Source of the DNA: Zarea fungicola | Lineage: Eukaryota; Ascomycota; Sordariomycetes; Hypocreales; Cordycipitaceae | Length of the DNA stretch: 64,000 nt | Assembly: GCA_900169235.1 (NCBI GenBank) | Contig: FWCC01000341.1 | Location: forward strand, 1-64,000 | Reading direction: 5' to 3' | Shown: positions 55,183-64,000 of the stretch, piece after piece | How the letters are laid out: each line of letters starts with the position of its first letter | How positions within the stretch are numbered: position 1 is the first letter of the stretch | Program-made: the position numbers and the translations under genes | The notes under the pieces: model-generated | Told to the model about the DNA's origin: nothing | The model's input: only the letters and a program-made list of their open reading frames with translations | Database searches by the model: none

Positions 55183-56070
55183 ATGTCACACATAATGGCC
55201 GTTGCATTCACCCTATTTCTAACTCTTGCGCCAGAATTGCGCAACAATATATGGCGGGCTTCACTGCCTGGTGCTATCGGGCCGTCCCTCTATTTCTATG
55301 GGGAGGGACGTTATTGGTGCTCGCGCCGACTAGTGGAGTCTGATCCTGGGTATATTGCAGGTGCAACTGAAATGGGAATGGACTTTCGGACAGACTTATT
55401 GGAACGCGACAACCAGTTTCAAGTGCCGCTTTTCTTTGTTAACCGTGAAGCCCGCGGCATCGCTTTAGCCTGGTGTCGGGAGAAGGTAGACATCTACCCT
55501 GCTTATGAGACCCGGCCATGGCTAACTTCCTAGCAGGGTATTATAATACGGGTGCAGCGGCATGGGCAGGACTTTTTCGCAGTCCCTTATAACAGCGCAG
55601 ATGATGTACTCTATGTTGCTGATGATAAATGGAATACGTTCTGTTTTGCGCCTGAGGAGCGAATGGGTCAACCGGATCTTATTGATCAAAACGTTCAACT
55701 ATCGTCGGACATTACCAGAATTGCCGTATCCGAAACGCTTTTTGGGCAGAAGGCACAAATCCGCTGCTTACCCGGCATACAAATGTGGTTTGCACATCTT
55801 ACAGTGGTCTTTGTCGTGGTCGGCTCCCAGCCCCATAAATCACAAGAGCCGTGGCGCTGGGAGCTGGAGAATACAAACGGAGGGGCATTTATTTGGCAGG
55901 CGGGAAGGGGTGAATTTACATTCGAACACGGAACAGAATCCTTCAGGGATGAAGGTCTATATAATAGGATAGGGGAGGCCGCTACTACTGGCTTGCGCGA
56001 CGAGATACGAGGCGAAGTGCTCCAATATCAAGGCCTAGAGGTCCGGCCCGTCTTTGTCACCCGCCAATAA
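55183..56070 (+). CDS. 2EXR-domain fungal protein
   Basis: Two exons (55183-55485 and 55534-56070; intron of 48 nt, donor GTAGAC, branch GCTAAC, acceptor CTAG) encode 279 aa. The intron length is a multiple of three and contains an in-frame TAG, so unspliced reading looks like a nonsense mutation. Splicing joins ALAWCREK to QGIIIRVQRHGQDFFAVPYN. The N-terminal FTLFLTLAPELRNNIWRASL is the 2EXR motif, an F-box-like element found in very large fungal families, and LFFVNREARGIALAWCRE and DDVLYVADDKW are also typical. The role of the family is unknown; links to protein interaction have been proposed. Confidence 0.85.
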
Positions 56071-56192
56071 TGGAAGATGCATTGTGTTCTGCAACCGAAT
56101 ACCATTGAGAATATAGCCGTAAAGGACAGCTAGTACATAGTATAACTACATATATGCATAACCTATAGAAGTGCCTTTTATTGTAGGAGAAA

Positions 56193-57150
56193 TCACCTAT
56201 CCACCTCTGCGCCATATATAATAAGAACTTCAGCGATAGATAGCAGCCTTTGATCTACTGCTGTATGCAGTGGAACATTGTTGTTATTATCCCAAGTATT
56301 TGGTTCAGCACCGTGCTCCAGCAGGAGGGTGGTGGCGTCTAGGTGACCTGGGCGGACCGCGGAAAAGAGAGGGGACTGGCCTTGCCCGTCTCGGGCATTC
56401 GGGTCACACAAGTTCTTTAAAAGTAGCTTTAGAACAGAAACGTGGTTATTCGCTGCGGCATAATGCAGCAGTACTCGGCCCTCGCTGTCTCGCTGGGACA
56501 AGTCTGCGCCCTTGTCGATGAGTAACTGCACCATAGCATCGTTCCCTTGTTGTACAGCCCAAAAGATCGATGTTAATCTGTCCACACCTGGCATGGCCGC
56601 TGGATGTAGGTTACAAGACGATTCTGATCCAAAGCTTTCCGACAAGCTATAATCCTGTAGCCATGCCGCAGGGTTTGCGTCCCCGGCCACCCAAGTCTCT
56701 ACCTCGGGAAGGTTGCGCTGTGTAGGGCTATGAACTGCGTTTACTGGCTGATCTGCTAGCTGGGTTGTCATGGCTGCCGTCTCGGCCCAGAGCAGCTGCA
56801 CATGCAGCAGTTCCATTTTCGCCTTTCGTTTATGCCCTAGATGGGTATTAGCACCATACAGTTCCGGTGATTGTCGGCTATGTCGTACGGAAGAGTTTCT
56901 GTGCAGCACGGTTCTGGGCCCTTTTCCTAGCTCGTCTCTGTTCTTCGACTGATACGATGTTGGTTGTAATGTCTGCTGTCGTTCCCTGGTCGGCTACCAA
57001 GGCCTGGGTCGAGCACGCAGACAGAGGATCCACGGAAGAGGAGGTAGAGGCAGAGGGGCTGTGCCCGAGATCCATCCGCGCGAGACACGGGAGTGGGTAT
57101 ATTTCGGAATCGATAGAAGGGTTTGTGGGTGATGCATGCTGCTCATACAT
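56193..57150 (-). CDS. bANK regulator: bZIP basic region plus ankyrin repeats
   Basis: Two exons (57150-56889 and 56836-56193; intron of 52 nt, donor GTACGA, branch GCTAAT) encode 301 aa. The intron interrupts the basic region. Joined, it reads RRARKRAQNRAAQKLF followed by RHKRKAKMELLHVQLL, the N-x2-A-x2 type bZIP DNA-contact motif. There is no long leucine zipper. About four ankyrin repeats follow (IFWAVQQGNDAMVQLLIDKG, LLHYAAANNHVSVLKLLLKN, LFSAVRPGHLDATTLLLEHG, LHTAVDQRLLSIAEVLIIYG). This bZIP-without-zipper plus ankyrin design is that of the bANK family, including ToxE of the HC-toxin locus and Aps2 of the apicidin cluster. Such regulators control secondary-metabolite genes. Neighbouring remnants of a biosynthetic gene and another regulator fit that role. 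Confidence 0.88.
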
Positions 57151-57277
57151 CGCCAGTGTTCACTTAGCAAGGGCGGACTGTTGTCTTGAACGGTTCAAAC
57201 CAAGAACTATTAAGAGGCAGCATGGGAAGGGCACCCCGCTGGTGATGGCGCCTTATAGGGCTGAGGCGGATGGGGGC

Positions 57278-58389
57278 TTAGTTCGGGCTTTCGTGCGGAA
57301 GACAGGGACAGCGGGCGGCGTAGGGCGGGGGTGTGGGCCTGGATATGAGGAGTAATAAAGGAGACGAGAGCGGTTTTATCTGCAGCAGTGGCGCAGTGTA
57401 ATAAGCGTCATTCATAAACCGCGGCCAGCTCAGCCGAGACCACCCACGCACCATTCCTCCATGGCCCGGAACATCCTTGCTCGAGCCGATCGATAAGCTC
57501 CTCTCATTCTCAGAGCCATCTTGTGGAGTGAAGGTCAGCTTTGCCGTAGTTTGGAGTGGCCCCATGGGAAACAGGTAGTATACTGATGGATAAAGCGACG
57601 CACAATGCTCCGAGGCGGCCTGGCTAGTGTTGTCCGATCCTGGCAGGCACTCAAGATGGATGTTACCGACGACTTTCCCAGGGACGTTAAATTGAAGTTT
57701 TGCAGATGATATGTCAGAGTCAATGGCGAATGTTATGCTTCTTGTGGTTTCGTTGCCGTCGCTTGCGCTTTTCGAAGCCCAAGTACCGGTCACTCGCCCT
57801 TCCCCAGCAGCATCACCATCTGCAGTTACTACCGACAGCGGAAAATAAAGAGTTTCGCCCCATTTGGTACCGTCTTCCCATATGGCGTTGAGTTCAGCGT
57901 GAAAGCCTGCCTGCTCAAGGCCTCGAGAATCCTGTACAAGGAAACACTGACCGCTGGCGTGCCCGCGCCATCAAATGCTTCAAACTCCCACAGCTCCAAA
58001 GTTTCATCATTTATGCAATCGGGCATCTAGGGGAATAAATTTGGGGACTTGGCTATAAATTTATTCACAGAAATAGGGCCTGTAACCACTGAATCCCGAG
58101 TATTTCAAAAAGTGAAGCGCGGGCCGGCATCTTGTTTGCAGTGATGGTGCTCGAAGTTTGACACGGTTCAATTCAGGAATGTAAAATATTGAGCCGCTAT
58201 AAATCCAAGCTTCTTAAAAACCTTTTTTTTTTCAAACTTGATAAGAGGATAGACTTCGGGGTCTTTCTTTGATACTGTAATTGTCGCCCTGTCGGGTCCG
58301 GAGATCTTCGGTGGGATTGTCGCTGCGACGTCCGCGCCGAGTGGCCAAAGCTGTATGACCGGCACGAGGGACCGCAATCTTGCTAGCAT
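57278..58389 (-). pseudogene. CrtC/lipocalin-type Diels-Alderase-like gene, truncated and frame broken
   Basis: Two overlapping frames carry the family sequence: NDETLELWEFEAFDGAGTPA then, shifted by one, GFHAELNAIWEDGTKWGETL, YFPLSVVTADGD, GRVTGTWASKSASDGNETTR, YPSVYYLFPMGPLQTTAKLT and WSRLSWPRFMNDAYYTA. The shift lies at the CC of 57931-57932. This matches the N-terminal half of fungal hydroxyneurosporene synthase-like (CrtC) proteins, the fold used by Diels-Alderases in decalin pathways. The C-terminal half is missing; after MNDAYYTA the sequence is unrelated. A stop (58027-58029) precedes the conserved part. A possible first exon with a signal-like start (58389 down to about 58222) contains PKISGPDRATITVSKKDPEV, but its junction cannot be resolved. 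It is most likely a relic; the shift itself could be a sequencing error. Confidence 0.55.
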
Positions 58390-58602
58390 GCTTCCTTCTG
58401 TTCTGTTTCAATCCTCCCATGTCATTTCATACATGTTATAAGTTCCATTATAACTAAGCAACAGCAGATTTACAGCTGCGCTTGCCGACATGGCAAGGCC
58501 GGCGATGACTAGACGGATGCCTGAACCACTCATCCATACGCAACTGAATTCTCGCAATTTTATTATTCCATCTCGTAGAATTCCAAAACTTTTGAGAAAG
58601 AT

Positions 58603-61351
58603 TCAAGCTGAAAAGTCCATTTGCTGTAGGTCGCCTGCTCCAGTCCATTGTTCATTGCTCTGGGCCATATCGACTGGGAAGTCCTGCCAATGGAATCCAT
58701 CAACTGAATCAAAAGTCGCATCGCTGAAATTAAACTCTTGCAGAATTGTCAGTCAATATTCCACTGCATTTAGCCCTGCTGCGAAAGGATGTGACGGTAC
58801 TTCTTACCTGGGAAATGCGGGATAGCTGTAGCGGATAGGAACGACGGTGCTGGGATGTTTTGCGTGTCGCAGTCTGCTCTCAACTCTGTATTTTTGCCTG
58901 TAGGCCCTAAAACATGGTAAACAGCTATTACAGCTTTCCTGGCCGCTTTTGAATCTGGGCACTGGCGAATCCAAATTTGTTGTGCCTGTTGCAAAGATCT
59001 CTTGATGTTTTCCGGGTCCGCAGGCCCTCCGGCGACATCCCTAGGATTGCCTTCCACGCTCCCTTTGAGCAGATTATTGCAGGTCTTCAGGTAGAAGCAA
59101 AGAACGCTGGTAGCTAGGAGAAAGTCATTGTTGAATGCGGATGATACTCTCCAGCGACTTTGATACAAGAGACCATCTGTCTGGTTCTCTTCGTCAACAA
59201 GCCGCTGCAGCTCTAGTATCTTCATGGCCGCCGTTAGGCATGCTGATATTGAGTCTCCGAATTGCTGCTGTGACCGAGAAGGGTCCAAAAACTTTTTGTG
59301 CAGGACAATTCGCAGCTGCTGGCAAATTACTTCGAGCCAAATTCGCTGAATCATGATTTGGGAGGAGATATTGAGTGCGAGCCCGGTCCATTTTAAAACT
59401 GGCGGTAATCGGTCTCGGGCTTCTTTAATCTCTTGATCCAGTTTTAAAATTTCAGAGTAGGAATGCGGTCTGGGTTCGGTGGCCACATCGGCAACCTTGG
59501 CTCCGGCATCAAGCAGACGCAGCTTAGCCAAAACGTATAGGGTCGGGGTGACCTCAGTCTCGGGTCTTGAATCTGGCAGTTTTGGTATATTGATACCAAA
59601 ATCCATGTCGTTCAAATTTCTTGGCTTTTCCGTGTCCGCATGCTGCTCTCTGATCAGTCTCGGCAAGCCTAGCTGTGTTGAAACACTGAAGTCGAGTTGC
59701 AGGATCATAGCCCAAACTCGTCTGCGCATTTCGCCCGTGAAGGGTGAGATGGATGGAAAATGCTTCGCATCTCGGTGATAGCCCATGTGTATCGCGATCT
59801 GCACTATGTTGCCCACCAGAACCCATATTCCAATTTCCATGTCCTTGAGGTGGAAGCATTCGACCAGGAAGTAGAGAATCAATGTCTCTAATACATATGG
59901 TCCGCCTTTGGTCCATTGGCAAAGTAATAGACACTTGATGGATTGGGACTTGTATAAATCAATTAGGCGCTTATTTTCTGTGGGTTGGGAATGTTGTCTT
60001 TGATGGCCTGAATGTGCGGGAGCCAGTGGTCCAGGTTGCGTAGGGGTTGTCTGCTGGAGATGCGTAGACAAGCAGATGATGCTAAACAAGAGGCCAATCC
60101 ATGCGACCGGCACACTTTCCGGGGCGCGCCAAAACTCTTCATACTATAACATCGGTTAGCAGGCTTTTATTCGTTACTAAATGGCGTGGGAGCCCAGCAG
60201 CAGCGTCGGACACCGCGTCAGTACCTGCAGAACACGGCCTGTGTATTGCGGCTCCGGAAATTACCCACCTCGGTGATAAATTGCCCACTGTGGACAACAC
60301 CTGTGAAATTTTCATGATTAATGACACAAATTCATACGATGCCGTTAAATAGGCTTACCAGGGGCAATGTCAAGGTCGTTAAAGTAACGAGATAGAAGCC
60401 GGTCAACAGCAGGACGAGGAGGTAGGCTTCTGATGATTTAGGCAACGGTGCTATCCAACTTTCCGCTGTAAAATAGTTGCGGCTTCACAGTTTCAGTTTC
60501 TTGCCGTATCGATTCCGGGGTTTGAAGCGCTGCATCCTCCTCCTGCGCAAGATGGTTACGAAGATCGGTAATACTGTCGAGTACAGCAGCCCAGTGTGAA
60601 CTGCTGACGTAGCTAACTGCTTTTTCTTTATTCCTGAAGCTTCCATAATCTGAAGGTGACGGCGACACATTACGGCGTGACTCAGACAAGACCCCTGCGT
60701 CTGATTCTGCATCCGATCGCAAAAGGTTCATGCCTGGCTGACAACCTTGGTCAGGAGGGGAAGCTTGTGTAGCGAGCGGTGATGTATCTGAATAATATTA
60801 GTAATTTTAATTGAAGGTAGTAGGATACCGAATATCTTGGCGCTGTACTAAGTGGCATACGAGAGCTTGGGCTGCCTTGGTGCATCAAATCCAAGACCAG
60901 GCTTTCCAGTTTGTTGATGCGATCCTGCATGTTTGCAGGAGCCTGGTCTTGGGTCGCATCGTTTGGTTCAGTAGACGAATTTGACGCTATTATATGAGCA
61001 TATACACAAGAGGACCCAAGACCCCGTATTGAGCAATTACTACATGGAAACAGGCGATCGCAGCGTATTCTTGGGCGAGAGCGTCAGCGGCCGTGCAATG
61101 TGTTTGTTTGCTCGATGCAAAATCGGCATTGATATTGTGAGCGCAAAGCCGAGACTGTACAAGAAAGCGCACAAGGCTCGACATGATCATATGAGACTCA
61201 TCAAAATTGGCTTAACTTACTTGCGTTTCCGACACGCGTTACAGCTAAGTTGTTGTTTGTCTCGGCGCCGCGAAGAAGATGTTGGCGGCTTTGAAGGCAG
61301 CGCCTCTGAATGGCCACGCGGATGCTCACGCGCCTTCCTGGGGGAGTTCAT
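58603..61351 (-). pseudogene. Zn2Cys6 transcription factor with an in-frame stop
   Basis: Six exons can be joined: 61351-61221, 61069-60849, 60787-60359, 60300-60269, 60143-58808 and 58736-58603 (introns of 151, 61, 58, 125 and 71 nt), 761 codons in all. Exons 1 and 2 form the zinc cluster LSCNACRKRKIRCDRLFPC with SNCSIRGLGSSC, spacing C-x2-C-x6-C-x5-C-x2-C-x8-C. A coiled-coil-like MQDRINKLESLVLDLM follows. The regulatory domain has IIRSLPPRPAVDRLLSRYFN, YEEFWRAPESVPVAWIGLLF and RRRVWAMILQLDFSVSTQLG. A TAA at 60438-60440 breaks exon 3 just before IIRSLPPRP, in the same frame, and no intron was found that would remove it. All other exons are intact, so the mutation is young or an error. It lies beside the Diels-Alderase relic and bANK gene. 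Confidence 0.75.
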
Positions 61352-62699
61352 TCTATCGACGGTGATAGCAGTTTAATGAAATCTCACCAATTCTCTAGTG
61401 CGACATATTTCGATCTGGTTTGAGGGGCTTGATCACTGCGGACGGAAGCAAATTGTGTCAGATGAATGTTGAAGCCCTGGTCGGACCTAACAAACAGATG
61501 TGGCTGCAGACCTACGCACTATCCGAACCTCCGCGGAGGGTCGTTCTAGTACAGCCAATTTTCCCCAGTCACAAGTTTTAGCGGCTGTACGAAGTCCAAG
61601 TTGGTGCTTGTTTTGGGTAGTTAGGGTCTTGGGTGGCGGCTCTTGTCACCCACCTACGTCCAGTGGTCCACAAGCATCAATCGAACAGTAGCTACGGCGG
61701 CCCGAGAGAATTATTAGATTTGAAAATGTGATGCCGCGGAGGGACGAAGTCCCGCAATCAGCTGACAGAACTGATTACCCTAGAGAGAGCTTAAGTCACT
61801 TCAGTAATGAAAAAGAGAGTTGCAAAAGAATTGTTATAGAGTATAGTTTAAGAGTATTATATACAACTAACATAGTTTAGTTTTATATTTTAATTGTTTT
61901 ATTCTTTTGTTTAATTGCTGTCTTCCTAAAATATTAACCAAGATGTGTGGTGAATGAATAGCTAGACAATACACACACATCTACCTCATAAAATACCGAC
62001 AAACTTCCTATTAGTTGAACAAAGTATATTATTCCATAACTATATCTAGCAACAAAAGCCTAAATAAAAGTACATTTACGACTTGATCAACCTCTTGACT
62101 TAAAGCAGGGAAGAAAAAAACCAAGAATGATGCGTTTCAAAGGAATAACCATTCAATGTCACCACGAATACTGCCCAACCCGGTCATCCAACAGAAGCCA
62201 TTGATTTTTGAACGGCGTGCCTAAACCCCTGCGCATCCATCACTGTCGCAGGACCAGTGGAAGACCTAACAAGTTTGCATTTTTGGTGACAGGGAGGAAA
62301 GCGCAAGTGGTACTGGTGGACTCCCAAGCCCATATCGTCCATAAAACGTTCGAGCTCGTTTCTCCGACCGCGAATCAGCCACTTGTTCTCCGTTGATTTC
62401 TCGGGTCAACGGACAGTATATTTGTGATGCGGGTTTGTATGGTAAATGCGCCGCGGAACGCCGCGGGAGCACTGTGGAAACCACGCTCCTGGAATGAACT
62501 TAATTTGATACATAAATTCTGTATATCAGTTCCTTTAAAAACAATTGATTGATCCTCGCACCTACTTTGCAAGCACCCTCGCCCATAAATCACCTCACGG
62601 CTTCACGACTACCACACAAGCGCTTCTCCCGTTCGTCAAACTAACTTTACACACTTGCCCATCACAAAACTTTCTTGCTCATATTATTAAAAACACAAA
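61352..62699. other. Intergenic region with AT-rich part
   Basis: About 1.35 kb with no supported gene. A possible solo LTR lies at 61727-61872, followed by AT-rich DNA up to about 62110. It also holds the promoters of the two flanking divergent genes. Confidence 0.5.
61727..61872. repeat. Possible short solo LTR (copia-like)
   Basis: The segment starts TGTGATGCCG and ends AACTAACA (TG...CA ends, 146 bp). It contains the self-complementary GGGAC-GAA-GTCCC and a purine-rich to AT-rich transition, as in small copia-type LTRs. No target-site duplication was seen, so this remains weak. Confidence 0.25.
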
Positions 62700-64000
62700 A
62701 TGGACCCAGAGCCTCGTGAATCGAGCGCGGTAACTGAGACCAAATTAGCCAAGCCTGACGTGGTTGACTGGGCCGGCCCTGAGGACCCAGCCCATCCACG
62801 AAACTGGCCCAAGGGCACAAAGAAATTGCATGTCCTGATAATCAGCGTCTTTACTCTCTACTCGTGAGCCTTCTTCACCTAGTTTGATTGAATACTGCGT
62901 ACTGAAGGTCTCTTTAGGAACCTTGCCGCCGTCATGTTTGCCCCAGGCGCTCCTCAACTCGCCGAAGAGTTTGGTATTACCAGTAACATTGTCGCGTCGT
63001 TCACTGTGTCAATCTACATTCTCGGATATGTTTTTGGGCCTCTGCTATTATCGTCCATGTCCGAGTTGTACGGGCGTCTCATCATTTACCATATTTGTAA
63101 TATTTTTTACCTAGCCTTCACGATTGGCTGCGCTCTCAGCAAAAATACCGCCATGTTTCTCGTTTTCCGATTTATTTGTGGCTGTGCTGCATCTGCGCCG
63201 ATGGTTGTTGGTGGAGGGACGATTGCGGATCTCTATATCGCGAGTGAACGTGGAAAGGCCATGGCCCTCTTCGCCCTTGGCCCGCTTCTCGGGCCAGTAA
63301 TTGGTCCCGTCATTGGTGGCTTTGTCACTCAACGTTTGGGATGGCGTTGGACATTTTGGATAATTTTGATCTTGGTACGTAAACCCAAGCTCAAATTATT
63401 GAAAGCATTATAAATCTAACTACGCAATGCAATGCAATGCAGGCCGGCATCGTCACGGTGACTGCGTTGATCCTGATGAAGGAGACATTCGAACCTGTTC
63501 TTCTCGAACGCAAAGCTGCATTCTTACGAAAGTCCACTGGTAATATCGAACTACGAGCAAGAACCTTTGAAAAGAACCGCACACCAACTCAACTCCTTGC
63601 ACGGGCTTCTGTCCGACCACTTCGGATGCTATTCCTTTCCCCCGTGGTGTTCCTTTTGTCGATTTACACAGCCTTCATGTTTGGCCTCATTTACCTTCTT
63701 TTCACTACATTCCCTGGAGTTTTTGAAATAACCTACCATTTCACCACCGCAACTTCTGGCCTCGCATATCTAGGCCTTGGCATTGGTATGATCATTAGTA
63801 TTGTTCTGTTTGCTGTTTTGAGCGACAAACTCTTACATCAGCCCCGTGAGGGGAGTCTGGAGCGGCCGGAACTTCGACTGATTCTCATGATGTGGTCTAC
63901 ACCTGTCATCCCCGTTGGCTTCTTATGGTATGGATGGAGCGCAGACAAGGTTACACATTGGATCGTTCCGATCATGGGAACCCTTGTGATTGGACTAGGC
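62700..64000 (+). CDS. MFS transporter, DHA1 (polyamine/drug exporter) type, 3' end outside window
   Basis: Exons 62700-62863, 62918-63374 and 63443 to beyond 64000 (introns of 54 and 68 nt) give 393 codons before the window edge. The hydrophilic N-terminus has VVDWAGPEDPAHPRNWPKG, the signature of fungal DHA1 transporters of the polyamine/fluconazole group. TM segments follow with APGAPQLAEEFGI, the MFS motif region SSMSELYGRL, GCAASAPMVVGGGTIADLY and GPVIGPVIGGFVTQRLGWRW. After intron 2 come ETFEPVLLERKAAFLRK and TYHFTTATSGLAYLGLGIG. The second intron ends in a triple AATGC repeat before its AG. It likely exports drugs or small molecules at the plasma membrane. It is the neighbour of the decayed regulator locus. 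Confidence 0.92.

Noticed and set aside
55486..55533. In-frame TAG between two conserved parts of the 2EXR gene, looking like a nonsense mutation
   Set aside because: The stop lies inside a 48-nt segment with a GT donor, GCTAAC branch site and AG acceptor. Splicing it out joins conserved sequence in frame.
1..64000. CRISPR arrays, rRNA or tRNA genes
   Set aside because: No regularly spaced repeats, rRNA stretches or tRNA B-box-like patterns were recognised by eye; a dedicated scan was not possible.

Overview
The window is nuclear DNA of a filamentous ascomycete, most likely a sordariomycete such as a member of the Hypocreales. The grounds are short spliceosomal introns (mostly 48-85 nt, with GT-AG ends and CTRAC-like branch sites), Zn2Cys6 regulators, a SAT-KS-AT-PT-ACP-ACP-TE polyketide synthase, and fungal families such as S28 peptidases, 2EXR proteins, a bANK regulator and DAL5/DHA transporters. 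The species cannot be fixed from sequence reading alone. I rebuilt the gene models by hand by joining exons wherever frame, splice sites and family motifs agreed.

1-12.4 kb is a compact secondary-metabolite cluster. An O-methyltransferase and a cytochrome P450 are divergent over 321 bp. They are followed by a 2167-aa non-reducing PKS and, convergent with it, an AflR-like Zn2Cys6 regulator. The PKS should build and cyclise an aromatic polyketide, the OMT methylate it and the P450 oxidise or couple it. An LTR-like sequence starts exactly at the OMT stop codon.

12.4-45.9 kb is a mixed accessory region: a tiny DUF427 gene, a GNAT acetyltransferase, a secreted S28 peptidase, a DAL5-type permease, a secreted arylsulfotransferase-like protein, a secreted type-B carboxylesterase, a 14-TM MFS exporter, a Zn2Cys6 regulator, a NYN-LOTUS protein, a large protein with five copies of a four-cysteine module, a class I methyltransferase, a nitronate monooxygenase, a tandem GFA-domain protein and a small secreted protein. 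Long gene-poor stretches separate them.

45.9-55.2 kb holds gene-poor, partly AT-rich DNA and a full-length ABCC transporter. The transporter is bracketed by an 81/82-bp imperfect inverted repeat that I found by eye. A small secreted protein follows.

55.2-61.4 kb looks like the remains of a second metabolite locus: a 2EXR protein, a bZIP-ankyrin (bANK, ToxE-like) regulator, a truncated and frame-broken CrtC/Diels-Alderase-like gene, and a Zn2Cys6 regulator with an in-frame stop codon. A DHA1-type MFS transporter runs off the right edge.

Three otherwise well-conserved genes (NYN-LOTUS, ABC transporter, Diels-Alderase-like) each contain one frame break that sits at a short homopolymer. Sequencing or assembly error must be weighed against real decay for these. 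No CRISPR array, rRNA or tRNA gene was recognised.
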